A stretch of 64,000 bases of DNA from Planctomycetaceae bacterium (GTDB lineage: Bacteria > Planctomycetota > Planctomycetia > Pirellulales > Thermoguttaceae). A program made the position numbers and the translations under genes. Positions 44,684 through 53,713 of the stretch are shown here, in pieces; the stretch's first letter is position 1, and the number at the start of each line of letters is the position of its first letter. Location of the stretch: the NCBI GenBank assembly GCA_009778035.1, contig WRKP01000001.1, positions 60,456 to 124,455 of the forward strand, in the 5' to 3' direction. Below the pieces are notes generated by a model. The model searched no databases. It was not told the origin of the DNA and worked only from the letters and a program-made list of their open reading frames with translations.

Positions 44684-45952
44684 ATGCCGCCCCCATCCCC
44701 CCCCATAGAGCGACTTAAAAAACAAATTGCCAACGGCCGGATTGCGCTGCTGCTGGCAATCGTCGCCGGCCTGCTCTGCCTCGGTTCCAGTGGACTCGAC
44801 CGCGACCTCTATCGTAGCGATATTCTGACCTTTCAAGGCGACAGAGCCGTTTCGGCCAACACGCTGCCCGCCGATAGTTTTCTCGTTACATTAAGCCGAA
44901 AAGCGACCGATGCGAACATTCCGACGTCGCAATACGCCGTCATCCTCCGCGGGATTGACCCCGTCGAACGAGCATTGCTCCACGATGCCGAAAACGCAAA
45001 TTGGGAACGCTTCGATCTGTTCCGTGCCGCGATGATTGCCGAGGGAATCAGAGACATCGAACTTATCCGCTCGTACGAAGCCCGACTGGACGCATTAGCC
45101 GCCAAAGTCCTCGCTCAAAACCAAACCGCCGGGCAAACGACGCCGCAAGCCCTGACAAGGGCTTTGTTCGAGGCCATGCATCGGGAGATTTTAACCCGGC
45201 CGTACAGCATTGACTGCACCGAATTGAGCAAGGTTATGGAGACGGGACATTTCAACTGCGTCAGTGCGACGATATTGTTTAACTGCTTGGCCGAAAAGGT
45301 CGGCCTCAATGTTTCCGCCCTCGAAATGCCGGGACATGCATTGAGCCGAGTCCGCTTCGACGAAGCGACTTTTATGAACATTGAAACGACGTGTCCGACT
45401 TGGTTCAATTTGCAAAGCGACCGGGAACGGCAGTTGGCGACGCTTCAGCGGATTGCTCCGACGGCAACACCGGAGCCGACCGGTGATATTCTCGCCAAGC
45501 ACCGCGAAATTACTCCGGTGCAGTTGATTGCGACGGTATATTACAACATCGGCGTTGATTATCACGCAAAAAAAATGCACGCCGAGGCGGCAGCCGCGAA
45601 TATCAAAGCATTGTATTTGGACCGCGACAACGAACAGGCTTGGACAAACTTGCTCGTTGCTCTCAATAACTGGGCTTTGGATGCGGCCAGCGAAGAAAAG
45701 GGACGCAGATACAATTTGGCGGCATTTTTGTTGGATCAGGGCGTGTCGCTTGACCCGTCGTATGAAAATTTTCGGACGAATTACACCTATGTGTTTTACC
45801 ATTGGATTCGCGATTTGACCATGCTGGGCCGTTTTGACGATGCCCGTAAGGTATTCGATTTGGCAAATGTCGAGAGCCGAATTCCGAATAATGAACACCT
45901 GAAAAATCTGCTCGGCAAGGTCAATCAAGTCGAACGCGAACGCGGCCGGTGA
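44684..45952 (+). CDS. Membrane-anchored SirB1-like transglutaminase/TPR protein
   Basis: 422 residues. One TM helix at about residues 19-37 (GRIALLLAIVAGLLCLGSSG). Then a SirB1/transglutaminase-like domain with YSIDCTELSKVMETGHFNC and VSATILFNCLAEKVGL, EMPGHALSRV, where Cys in FNCVSAT and His in PGHAL are the candidate dyad. The C-terminal ~160 residues carry TPR-like helices (YYNIGVDYHAKKMHAEAAAA, LDQGVSLDPSYENFRTNY). The role is unknown; the family includes envelope proteases and scaffolds. Confidence 0.75.
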   Translation: MPPPSPPIERLKKQIANGRIALLLAIVAGLLCLGSSGLDRDLYRSDILTFQGDRAVSANTLPADSFLVTLSRKATDANIPTSQYAVILRGIDPVERALLHDAENANWERFDLFRAAMIAEGIRDIELIRSYEARLDALAAKVLAQNQTAGQTTPQALTRALFEAMHREILTRPYSIDCTELSKVMETGHFNCVSATILFNCLAEKVGLNVSALEMPGHALSRVRFDEATFMNIETTCPTWFNLQSDRERQLATLQRIAPTATPEPTGDILAKHREITPVQLIATVYYNIGVDYHAKKMHAEAAAANIKALYLDRDNEQAWTNLLVALNNWALDAASEEKGRRYNLAAFLLDQGVSLDPSYENFRTNYTYVFYHWIRDLTMLGRFDDARKVFDLANVESRIPNNEHLKNLLGKVNQVERERGR

Positions 45953-45969
45953 TGTTCTCCGCTTTTGCC

Positions 45970-46794
45970 CTATACATTTCCGTGCATTTTTTTCATTCGC
46001 TCGACGATCGCACTGTGCATTTGACTGACCCGACTTTCCGATATTTCGAGAGCCGCTCCAATCTCACGCATCGTCAACTCTTCATAATAATACATAATGA
46101 CGACCATCCGCTCCGTTTTGTTGAGGCCCTTCGTGAAAGTCCGTATCATGTCAATTTTCGCCAGCCGCTCCGTCGGGTCTTCACTGCGACGGTCCGCGAC
46201 CATATCGACTTCCCGAAGGTCTTTGGAGCCATCCTGGTCGGAAAAAGTCCGGTCAAGACTCGTGAGATTCAAATTATGCGTTTCGGCATAAATTTGGTGT
46301 AGTTCTTCGCCGGAAATCCCCATCGTGTCGGCAATTTCCTGGTCGGTCGGCCTTCGTCCGTATTGTTGCTCCAACGTTTTGAGCGTTTCGTTCAATTTGC
46401 TGGACTTCGACCGCACTCCGCGTGGCGCCCAATCCTGTGCCCGAAGTTCGTCTTGCATTGCTCCTTGGATTCGAGTCAGGCAAAATGCCTCAAACCGAAT
46501 GCCCCGGCTCGGGTCGAACGACGAAATTGCGTCCATCAATCCGCAGGTTCCGACTTGGATAAGGTCGTCTAATTCGATCCCTTCGGGCAGTTTAGCCCAA
46601 AGCCGTTCGGCTCTGTTGTATACAATGGAAATATAGCGTTCAACGAGCAGGTTTCGCAGTTGGACGGTCGGATTTTTTTTGTACACAATCCAAAGTTGGT
46701 CGGCATCGTCATCCTGGCCGGAGGCGTCCGAAAAGGTCAAATTTTCGGCATGGGCTGGATGTCGGCGATGTGTCTTTGGCAGGACTTTTCTCAT
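45970..46794 (-). CDS. RNA polymerase sigma factor, FliA/WhiG type
   Basis: 274 residues from the ATG at 46794, which has AAGGA nine bases upstream. Region 2 is NLLVERYISIVYNRAERLWA and DLIQVGTCGLMDAISSFDP, then RGIRFEAFCLTRIQGAMQDE; region 3 is GRRPTDQEIADTMGIS; region 4 is LTMREIGAALEISESRVSQM. This is the group 3 sigma layout of FliA, WhiG and SigF relatives. No flagellar gene is in the window, so the regulon is unknown. The ORF is open 44 codons further but without family similarity. Confidence 0.92.
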   Translation of the reverse strand: MRKVLPKTHRRHPAHAENLTFSDASGQDDDADQLWIVYKKNPTVQLRNLLVERYISIVYNRAERLWAKLPEGIELDDLIQVGTCGLMDAISSFDPSRGIRFEAFCLTRIQGAMQDELRAQDWAPRGVRSKSSKLNETLKTLEQQYGRRPTDQEIADTMGISGEELHQIYAETHNLNLTSLDRTFSDQDGSKDLREVDMVADRRSEDPTERLAKIDMIRTFTKGLNKTERMVVIMYYYEELTMREIGAALEISESRVSQMHSAIVERMKKMHGNV

Positions 46795-47128
46795 GCTCCG
46801 TATTCCTTTTGGTGTGTGCCGAAATCCTATTTTCGTTCGGCAATTCTCGTGCGACGGAATGATAACGAATTTACGAAATCGGGGAAAGGACAAAATTTGC
46901 AATTTTTGTTTGCAGCAGGGTTGCAAAAAAGACGTATTTTACTGAATTTGCCTTTTTCTCCTATTTTACCTCTCTATTGCATTTTGCCGATTTTCGGATA
47001 AAATGGGGCGTAATATCGCCTAACAATCTATGATATCCAATATGGTTTGTTAAGATTTTGTGTTGGATTCCAAAGTTGGAACCGTTTTGGCAAGACATAT
47101 TGGATACAAAAAAGAAAGGATTTTTATC

Positions 47129-47518
47129 ATGAAGAAAGTTGTTATTCTCCTCGCCGTAACCATTGCTTGTTCGTTCATCGCGGAAAGTGCCTTTGCACAA
47201 ACTTGGCAAGAGCGCCGTCAAGACCGCCAGCAGGAGCGTCAGGATCGTCTGCAAGAACGCCGCGGCGGGCCAGCCGACACCGCAGCCGGACCGAGTGCTG
47301 CCGCAGGTCAAGCGGATGCCTGCGATTCCGCAGGCGGAACGGTCAGTGTTTATCGTCGAACGCTACGTGGTGATTACCGTCAGACCAGCCGTGTTTGTGC
47401 TGGCAATTTGGAGGCTCCATTTTCTGACTGTCCAGACCATGAATACATCCTCGTCAGAACGTTTTTCAAAAGGTATCAGTGGACGTTGGCCCACGTCGAT
47501 AATATCATTGCCAATTAA
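47129..47518 (+). CDS. Small secreted Arg/Gln-rich protein, possibly frameshifted
   Basis: A 129-residue product with signal MKKVVILLAVTIACSFIAES ending AFA, then a coiled Arg/Gln repeat (ERRQDRQQERQDRLQERR). AAAGGA precedes the ATG. After about residue 47 the frame looks odd, with scattered Cys and Gly; the +1 frame continues PTPQPDRVLPQVKRMPAIPQ, then SVFIVERYVVITVRPAVFVL, which looks more protein-like. A lost or gained base at 47265-47280 is possible. I do not recognise a family. Confidence 0.5.
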   Translation: MKKVVILLAVTIACSFIAESAFAQTWQERRQDRQQERQDRLQERRGGPADTAAGPSAAAGQADACDSAGGTVSVYRRTLRGDYRQTSRVCAGNLEAPFSDCPDHEYILVRTFFKRYQWTLAHVDNIIAN

Positions 47519-47854
47519 CGGTGATTCCGAGAGTGTCCCGAAGAGGGAGTGTTGATTCTACCGATTTTTGGAACATATTGCTCAAAACGGCATCGTTTTG
47601 CGGGCAGTCGAACGATTATGGCTTTCCGCAACTTGCTTGTTTTGTGCAATTTGTTGCCTAAACACCCCAAACTGACTGATATCAACACCCCCCAGTGTAC
47701 CGGCATAAATCATTTTGCCGGTACTTCGGCGCAAACACAGAGTCCCTTGCGTAAGCAAGGAAACAAAAGCCGAATGGGACGTAGTGAAATGACGGATGAT
47801 GCCCCAGCCAGAGGTGTGATGTCTAGAATCCGCCTGTGTCAACCAAGATAAAAA
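47519..47854. other. Intergenic stretch
   Basis: It holds a strong hairpin ACCGGCATAAATCATTTTGCCGGT (47699-47722) and short unrecognisable ORFs on both strands. I see no gene I can support. Confidence 0.3.
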
Positions 47855-48076
47855 TCAGTGGAGAATAATTCCTCTAAAGACCAGTATAAAAGCAACGGTA
47901 TTGTACAATCCGTGTGCCAAAATGCATGGCCACAGATTGTGGCGGTTCATCAGGTAAATGGCACTGAAACCGACGGCAATGAGTCCTGTACCGACCATTC
48001 CCACTATCCCCTGGTAGAAATGCCCCATTCCTGTGATAACGGAAGTTATAAGAACGGCAACCGTCCACGTTAGCCG
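47855..48076 (-). pseudogene. CPBP intramembrane protease C-terminal fragment
   Basis: The frame ending at 47855 encodes LTWTVAVLITSVITGMGHFY and QGIVGMVGTGLIAVGFSAIY, then LMNRHNLWPCILAHGLYNTV. This is the C-terminal part of a CPBP/Abi-type (Rce1-like) membrane protease, with GHFYQG and the W-P..LAHG motif that carries the metal His. An in-frame TAA precedes it directly and there is no start codon, so it is a remnant. Confidence 0.65.
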
Positions 48077-48188
48077 TTATGCTTTATGTATTGGCCCCCA
48101 GCCTGTCCAGGGATTGCACTACGCAACATCCCCGGCTCTTTGTGTTATCATAATCTTATATTTTCGGCTCCGTAAAATTCCCAATATC

Positions 48189-49091
48189 ATGCCGCGACTT
48201 CTTTGCTCTCTATGCCTCGTCCTGTGCGTCATCGGATGCGTAAAAACAGAAATGCCGTCCGGTGAAACTCCGCAATCTTCCGATCGCAGAGCCGAAGCCG
48301 ATGATGCTTCCATTAACATACCCAGTCCGCTCGACCTGCCGCCCGAGGCTAATGAAGAAGCCGACCTTGCCGCTCTGCGAGAAAAAATCCTCGCCGAAGA
48401 ACATGCAAAAGAACTCGCCCTCATCGAACAAGAACGGCAAATCATTCCCTTCGTCGATGCGCCCGATGAACTGATTCCCCTCGATCCGCAAGACCGAATC
48501 TGGATAACATCCGACAGAAAACATGTCGTCCTGCTCGGGCGCGTCGTCTTGCGGGAAGGCTTTTTGGAACTTCTGGCATGCCGAGTTGGAAGCAAGGAAC
48601 ATGAGTCGATCCTGTCGGTGCGTGTCAAGCCGTTTTTGGTTCACGCGGGCTTGTTGGCGGTCAATGCAAGACAGGGCCAATCGGCGGAATTCAGGCCGGA
48701 GTTCATTCCGGCAAGCGGCGATAGAATTGACATTACCCTGCGTTGGCAGGTTCGCAGTCGTTCCTTGAGCGGCGAAGAGGAAATCGTGCAACACGAGTCT
48801 TCCGCTCAAGATTGGATTTGGGACTTATCTAGTCCTGAACATGCGAAGAGGCCGATGACGACGCATTGGGTTTTTAGCGGCAGCCGGACTTATCAGGATG
48901 CGGCGGGTAATCATCGTTATTTGGCGGATGAGACGGGCGAGTTGTTTGGACTTTCCAATTTTGTGGGTTCGATATTGGATGTGCCGATTGAGAGCAGTGC
49001 GGATAATACGATGTTGCAATTCGGATGCTTTACGGAACGCATACCGCCGATCGGCACGCCGGTTACGATTATTTTGACGCCGGTGAATTGA
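48189..49091 (+). CDS. YdjY-domain lipoprotein
   Basis: 300 residues from the ATG at 48189. Signal MPRLLCSLCLVLCVIGC with a lipobox Cys at position 17. A charged, Glu-rich stretch (residues 45-90) leads into a YdjY-like domain (LIPLDPQDRIWITSDRKHVV, LLGRVVLREGFLELLACRVG, SKEHESILSVRVKPFLVHAG) and the end VPIESSADNTMLQFG. Planctomycetes have many such lipoproteins; the biochemical function is unknown. The reading frame extends 52 codons upstream into the CPBP remnant. Confidence 0.85.
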   Translation: MPRLLCSLCLVLCVIGCVKTEMPSGETPQSSDRRAEADDASINIPSPLDLPPEANEEADLAALREKILAEEHAKELALIEQERQIIPFVDAPDELIPLDPQDRIWITSDRKHVVLLGRVVLREGFLELLACRVGSKEHESILSVRVKPFLVHAGLLAVNARQGQSAEFRPEFIPASGDRIDITLRWQVRSRSLSGEEEIVQHESSAQDWIWDLSSPEHAKRPMTTHWVFSGSRTYQDAAGNHRYLADETGELFGLSNFVGSILDVPIESSADNTMLQFGCFTERIPPIGTPVTIILTPVN

Positions 49092-49119
49092 CGTGCAGGG
49101 CCCGGGATGTAAGCCACCC

Positions 49120-49181
49120 GGCGGGATTCCGGCGTGCGCCGGAATGACGATTTTTCCCAAAGCAAAAATGAATACGCTCTA
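49120..49181. repeat. MITE-like half-repeat overlapping the asnS stop codon
   Basis: GGGATTCCGGCGTGCGCCGG hairpin, AATGACGATTTTTCCC and the right end GAATACGCTCTAAA. On the minus strand the end reads TTTAGAGCGTATTC, and its TAG is the stop codon of asnS. Confidence 0.75.
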
Positions 49182-50579
49182 AAATTCGCAGTTTCCCGGC
49201 GTGCGAGGGAACGGTAACACATCACGAATGTTCGCAATGCCCGTTACAAACATCAATGCCCGCTCCAATCCCAATCCAAAACCACTATGCGGCACCGTGC
49301 CATACCGACGCAAGTCGGCATACCAACGATACGACTCCATATCCAATTTGTGCTCCGCCATCCGGTCTTCAAGCAACGACAAACGATATTCCCGTTCGCT
49401 GCCGCCAATGATTTCCCCAACCTTCGGAAAAAGAATATCCATCGCCCGAACCGTTTGGCCATCGTCATTGACCCGCATATAAAACGGCTTGATCGCCCGA
49501 GGATAATCATACACAATCACCGGACGCTTCAAATGCTCTTCCGTCAGAAACCGTTCATGCTCGCTCTGCAAATCTATGCCCCATTCAGGCTTGAACTCGA
49601 ACTTTTTGCCCGACCGCTGCAAAATCGTGATCGCATCCGTATAGGAAAGCCGAATAAACGGACTCTGCAACACATGTTCCAGCGTTTCTTTAAGCGTGGT
49701 GTCGATTTGCTTGTTGAAAAACTCAATATCTTCGGCACAGTCCCGAAGAACGTCGCCGATAATGCGTTTGAGGAATTTTTCGGCCCAATCCATATTTTCT
49801 TCGAGTTCGCAGAAGGCGATTTCGGGCTCGACCATCCAAAACTCGGCGGCGTGTCGGGAAGTATTCGAGTTTTCCGCTCGAAAGGTCGGGCCGAATGTAT
49901 AGACTCTGCTCAAACCGGCACAGTATGTCTCGACGTTTAACTGTCCGCTAACCGTCAGATATGCTTCTTTCCCGAAAAAATCTTCGGAGAAATCGACTTT
50001 GCCCCGGTTATCTTTCGGCAAGTTGTTTGGGTCGAGGGTCGAAACGCGGAACATATTGCCTGCTCCTTCGCAGTCGCTGGCCGTGATGATGGGCGTATGG
50101 ATATAAAAAAAGTCGTTTTCCTGGAAAAATTGATGGATCGAAAAACTGACCCGGTTGCGCACTCGGGCGACGGCTCCAAATGTGTTGGTGCGCACGCGGA
50201 GATGGGCAATCGACCGCATAAATTCGAGTGTATGTCCTTTTTTTTGCAGCGGATAGTTGACGGGATCTGCGGTTCCAACGAGTTCGACGGATTTGGCTTC
50301 GACTTCGGTTGCTTGGCCTACACCGGGAGATTCTTTGATGATGCCTTGTACGATGATGGAACTGCCGACTGTTACCAATTTGATGTCGGTTTCGTAGTTT
50401 GGCAGGGTATTGGGAACGATAACTTGGACGTTGCCGAAGGAGGTGCCGTCATTGAGTTCGACGAAACTGAAACCGGCTTTAGAGTCTCTTCGGGTGCGTA
50501 CCCAGCCTTGGAGCAGAGCGGCTTTTCCGATGGATTCGGCATTTCGTGCGAGTGCGATGGTAATTTTTTCGTGGGACAT
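49179..50579 (-). CDS. asnS: Asparaginyl-tRNA synthetase
   Basis: 466 residues, class IIb. OB-fold anticodon domain at the N-terminus ([20 protein letters not shown]), then motif 2 [20 protein letters not shown] with MVEPEIAF, and motif 3 [16 protein letters not shown] before [12 protein letters not shown], with [10 protein letters not shown] in place of the Asp-tRNA synthetase variant. The length is normal. A TATAAT (50615-50620) lies about 35 bases before the ATG. The stop codon lies in a MITE-like end repeat. Confidence 0.96.
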   Translation of the reverse strand: MSHEKITIALARNAESIGKAALLQGWVRTRRDSKAGFSFVELNDGTSFGNVQVIVPNTLPNYETDIKLVTVGSSIIVQGIIKESPGVGQATEVEAKSVELVGTADPVNYPLQKKGHTLEFMRSIAHLRVRTNTFGAVARVRNRVSFSIHQFFQENDFFYIHTPIITASDCEGAGNMFRVSTLDPNNLPKDNRGKVDFSEDFFGKEAYLTVSGQLNVETYCAGLSRVYTFGPTFRAENSNTSRHAAEFWMVEPEIAFCELEENMDWAEKFLKRIIGDVLRDCAEDIEFFNKQIDTTLKETLEHVLQSPFIRLSYTDAITILQRSGKKFEFKPEWGIDLQSEHERFLTEEHLKRPVIVYDYPRAIKPFYMRVNDDGQTVRAMDILFPKVGEIIGGSEREYRLSLLEDRMAEHKLDMESYRWYADLRRYGTVPHSGFGLGLERALMFVTGIANIRDVLPFPRTPGNCEF

Positions 50580-50614
50580 GGTGTTGCTCGTTGAGAGCGA
50601 GTCTCTCTGTACCG

Positions 50615-50620
50615 ATTATA
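50615..50620 (-). promoter_or_regulatory. -10 box of asnS
   Basis: Perfect TATAAT on the minus strand, with a possible -35 around 50638-50643 (GTTAAC). Confidence 0.45.
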
Positions 50621-50764
50621 CCAGATTTGCCGAAAAAGTTAACGGAGTTGTCGGGCGAGCATTGCAAGCAGAGCATTTCGCAGATGATGTTGCAAGTGGC
50701 ACTATCGTCAGATTTTAGAGCCACCGTCGTCGAAAAATCGCCAAAGGGGAATTTTGAGGTGTCA

Positions 50765-50797
50765 GCCCGGGGGCTGATGCCCCCGACTCTTGCGCTA
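50765..50797. repeat. REP-like palindrome
   Basis: CCCGGGGGCTGATGCCCCC with the family tail CGACTCTTGCGC, between asnS and the Cys-rich lipoprotein gene. Confidence 0.75.
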
Positions 50798-50819
50798 GTG
50801 CGATTTTGCACCATTTGCC

Positions 50820-51419
50820 CTACCGCGGCGGCTGCACGAATCTCGCGGCAGGAGCGGTCGGTGTCTCATACGATGCTTGAATGATCGAATTGCTGAGGCG
50901 AGGAGCCGGCGGCAACACAACACTCGCATGATGATGTTGATTCCTCGCGCCGTAACGGATTCCTTCAGAATATCCGTTTGCACAGGTATCGCAACCCGAC
51001 GAGCAAGAATCAAAGGCCTGACTGCACGGATCAACGAAAGAACGCGTATAACGGACATCTTCGCAGAACGATAAAACCTCATACCGGCAATTACTCGTCA
51101 GCGCGCTGCCGATGAGAACGAACGGCGATGCTGCGATGTCGAGAATACCACGTTTCACCAAGAAGGCACCGTTGCTCAAGTTGGCCAGCGAATCTCGACA
51201 GTCCGCAACACGGTATCGGGAAGAGGCGAAATTGCCGCCATACTCTATGACACCGCACGCATCGACGGGACCGCAGGGGTCGCAGCCCGCTTCGTATATT
51301 GCCGGATTCGAGATAAAACTGCGTTGCATACCAAATTGATGCGAAGGGGGACAAATGCAGCCGGATATGCACAAAGCCGACAGAAGACCCAGCGTGATTG
51401 TTATTCTTATCCTTTTCAT
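50820..51419 (-). CDS. Cys-rich planctomycete lipoprotein, unknown function
   Basis: 199 residues with signal MKRIRITITLGLLSALCISGC, lipobox Cys21. The mature part has many paired cysteines (AGCDPCGPVDACG, FCEDVRY, DPCSQAFDSCSSGCDTCANG) and a hydrophobic stretch AASPFVLIGSALTSN at about residues 96-110. The C-terminal ~60 residues are His/Pro-rich. No known domain is recognised. A REP-like palindrome follows at 50768-50783. Confidence 0.75.
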   Translation of the reverse strand: MKRIRITITLGLLSALCISGCICPPSHQFGMQRSFISNPAIYEAGCDPCGPVDACGVIEYGGNFASSRYRVADCRDSLANLSNGAFLVKRGILDIAASPFVLIGSALTSNCRYEVLSFCEDVRYTRSFVDPCSQAFDSCSSGCDTCANGYSEGIRYGARNQHHHASVVLPPAPRLSNSIIQASYETPTAPAARFVQPPR

Positions 51420-51464
51420 TGGATTCCTCTCTTTCGTTTTTTGGGAAAAGTGATTCGGGTGATA

Positions 51465-51475
51465 ATTGGGGGGGG
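51465..51475 (+). repeat. AATT + G8 tract, relic of a DUF1559-type leader
   Basis: AATT followed by eight G, in the context encoding DNWGG, as in the NWGGG leaders of the two DUF1559 genes. No prepilin-like gene follows here. The rest of 51420-51763 contains only a MITE-like repeat. Confidence 0.45.
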
Positions 51476-51589
51476 ACAGTATCGAACTGCCTAATCCCTA
51501 CATCGGCGGATATTGCCGGTATATTTAGAAAAATCGGAATAATCGTTAAATTTTGCCTATTGTGTTATGGCGAATCGACTTGTTTACAG

Positions 51590-51735
51590 TCCGTCACTCC
51601 GGCGCACGCCGGAACCCAGAGGAACTGGTATCACACGCAATCTCTGGTTCCCGGCTTTCGCCGGGATGACGATGTGTGTACCGGAATGACAGAAGCGAGT
51701 CCTGACCCATTTGAAATATGTTCTAACGCCGGGAT
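51590..51735. repeat. MITE-like repeat
   Basis: GTCACTCCGGCGCACGCCGG, then AACCCAGAGGAACTGG, GGTTCCCGGCTTTCGCCGGG and the right end TTTGAAATATGTTCTAACGC, matching the copies at 16757, 36655 and 53540. Confidence 0.8.
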
Positions 51736-51763
51736 ACCGGTTCCAAAGGTGGCCAAACAAAGC

Positions 51764-52486
51764 CTAATAAGCAGAAGGCATCTTGTAAATAATTGATTGC
51801 CTATAATAGTCCAACATCCGCTCCCGACCGAGCGGCAAGGCAATTCCCTGCCGCTCTTTGGCATCGAGAATTGTTTCCAGTTCCTGCAATCCCCTATCCC
51901 GGGCACGCTCCAAGGCCAATGCAAGGGATTCGTCAAAAACCTGCGGAGTGCAGCCAATCCACGCCGCAAAAACCAACGGCAAACCCGTTTTCGCTTTCCA
52001 AAGTTCGCCAACATCATACCGATACGGCCAGGCCGCAGTCGGTCGATAGGCCAATGCCCGATCGCCGATGAGGAGAAACGCATCCCGACCGCAAAAATCG
52101 GGATTTTGGTCTGACTCCAGGCAATGCGTTTCCGGTTGGATACCATAAAATTGCCGAAACAGCATCTCGCAAATCATAACACTGCTTCGCGAGGCCGAGT
52201 CCAGCGAAATGGAGCGAATTTGTTCAATCGGCACGCGGCTAAACACTAATACGCTTTGGACAGGCCCATCACACGCGATGCAGCAATTACTGACAATTCG
52301 TCCTTCCGGCAGATGAGGCAATTCCGCGACGGGCATAAGGGCCAAGTCGAGATGCTGCTCCGCGAGTTGTTGCCGCATGGCCGAGGGAATCCATTCCGAA
52401 ATAACCGCACCGGGCAGGTATTCCGGCAAAAAATGTATGAGCGGAAAAGCATTGCTATAGGGAACAGTACCGATTCGTAGAGTCAT
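51764..52486 (-). CDS. mqnA: Chorismate dehydratase MqnA (futalosine menaquinone pathway)
   Basis: 240 residues with a periplasmic-binding-protein type II fold but no signal peptide. MTLRIGTVPYSNAFPLIHFL is the typical N-terminus. LALMPVAELPHLPEGRIVSN, SISLDSASRSSVM and IGDRALAYRP are family features. MqnA dehydrates chorismate to 3-[(1-carboxyvinyl)oxy]benzoate. The other mqn genes are not in the window. A CATAAT ends 9 bases before the ATG, so a leaderless mRNA is likely. Confidence 0.9.
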   Translation of the reverse strand: MTLRIGTVPYSNAFPLIHFLPEYLPGAVISEWIPSAMRQQLAEQHLDLALMPVAELPHLPEGRIVSNCCIACDGPVQSVLVFSRVPIEQIRSISLDSASRSSVMICEMLFRQFYGIQPETHCLESDQNPDFCGRDAFLLIGDRALAYRPTAAWPYRYDVGELWKAKTGLPLVFAAWIGCTPQVFDESLALALERARDRGLQELETILDAKERQGIALPLGRERMLDYYRQSIIYKMPSAY

Positions 52487-52495
52487 TGTGCAAGC

Positions 52496-52524
52496 ATTAT
52501 GCCGAACGCGACCGGATATGTCCG
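52496..52524 (-). promoter_or_regulatory. Promoter of mqnA
   Basis: Minus strand: CGGACA (52519-52524), a 17-base spacer and CATAAT (52496-52501). The +1 is about 3 bases before the ATG. Confidence 0.5.
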
Positions 52525-52751
52525 GCAGTCGAAAAATTGCAGCGCAGGGCGAAGCAAAATGGTCGCTCGCTGGGGGGATAATTTACCTCATATTGGCGTT
52601 TTTGGCAAGAGTCCTTCCGCCCGCTCTTGTGCTCGCGGCACCTATCTTGCTTCTCCTCATTTTATAAATTACAATAATGGTTTGCGGTATTCCCGCAAGA
52701 GCCTTACAAAATTTTTAGGACAAACCCTACATTAACACAAAGGAAACTACC

Positions 52752-53531
52752 ATGGACAGACGAAATTGGATCACTAAGACGCTCGGCGGTGTCGCCGGTG
52801 TTACAGCACTTCTCGGCGGAGCCGGAGCCGCCGTACTCGCACAAACACGCCAACTCGGCGGGCAAAGACAAGGTGCAGGACAAGGGCAGGGAGTGCGAGG
52901 CGGACAACGCCCGACCCTCCAAAAATATGACAATGCCCGATTTTACAATGCCGACGGCAGTTTCAATGAAGCCGCCGCCAAAGAAGCCTACATCGAATTG
53001 CTCCGCTATCACCGCTATCCGTTGGCCGATGCCGTGAACGATGAACGCTTTTGGATTCTCGACTTCGGGCTCGGCGATTTTGTCAACGTCGGGATGGCCG
53101 GGATTTTTTGGGTCAACGACAAAGAGCAGGGATATTTCGGACACGAGATTTATCTGTTGCCCTTCCAGATGATTCCCGAACATGCTCACGTTGCCGCGGA
53201 AAACGAGCCGGCGAAACATGAATACTGGCAAGTCCGCAACGGCAGTATTTTCAACTTTGGCGAAGTCGGCGCCAATGCAGGCCCGCCACCGGTCGAACTG
53301 CCGAAATCGCAACTGGATGCCAATGCAATTACGGTATCCAACTGGACCGAACTAACGGCAACTACTGGACTTGGCAAAGGCGAAGCCGTCTTGAACCGAG
53401 TTGGGGCCTATCATTTTATGATGGGCGGGGCTGAAGGAACCATTGTTACCGAATACGCCAACTACCACAGCGGCGAAGGCTTGCGGCTGCAAAATCCCAA
53501 GGCATTCGCTGGCAATACGCCCGCCCGGTAG
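52752..53531 (+). CDS. Secreted cupin-like protein with Tat-type signal
   Basis: 259 residues. MDRRNWITKTLGGVAGVTAL resembles a twin-arginine signal (RR at 3-4, hydrophobic core, Ala-Gln cleavage near residue 31). A Gly/Gln-rich linker (about 33-55) follows. The body has a cupin-type metal site IPEHAHVAAENEPAKHEYWQ (H-x-H...E), then RNGSIFNFGE, and a second half GAYHFMMGGAEGTIVTEYAN. It resembles sugar-isomerase-like cupins such as D-lyxose isomerase, but the assignment is tentative. It is preceded by GGAAACTACC before the ATG. Confidence 0.65.
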   Translation: MDRRNWITKTLGGVAGVTALLGGAGAAVLAQTRQLGGQRQGAGQGQGVRGGQRPTLQKYDNARFYNADGSFNEAAAKEAYIELLRYHRYPLADAVNDERFWILDFGLGDFVNVGMAGIFWVNDKEQGYFGHEIYLLPFQMIPEHAHVAAENEPAKHEYWQVRNGSIFNFGEVGANAGPPPVELPKSQLDANAITVSNWTELTATTGLGKGEAVLNRVGAYHFMMGGAEGTIVTEYANYHSGEGLRLQNPKAFAGNTPAR

Positions 53532-53539
53532 TGTTGTCT

Positions 53540-53695
53540 GTTAGAGCGTTTCACGTGTTGCTATGCTGTCATTCCGGCGAAAGCCGGAATCCAGCCGTGC
53601 GGCGTGCGTACCGCTTTCCCTGGTTCCCGGCTTTCGCCGGGATGACAAGAACGAGTCCACTCCAATTCGGAAAATAATTCGGAAAATGCTCTAAC
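53540..53695. repeat. MITE-like repeat with clear terminal inverted repeats
   Basis: A 156-base element from GTTAGAGCGTTTC to GAAAATGCTCTAAC, the ends being inverted repeats. Internal hairpins are TTCCGGCGAAAGCCGGAA and GGTTCCCGGCTTTCGCCGGG. No ORF. This is the most complete copy of the family. Confidence 0.88.
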
Positions 53696-53713
53696 CGCAG
53701 GCGGCGCGGTCGG

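Noticed and set aside
51398..51796. A 132-codon plus-strand ORF
   Set aside because: It runs through a MITE-like repeat and a G8 tract, so the frame is accidental.
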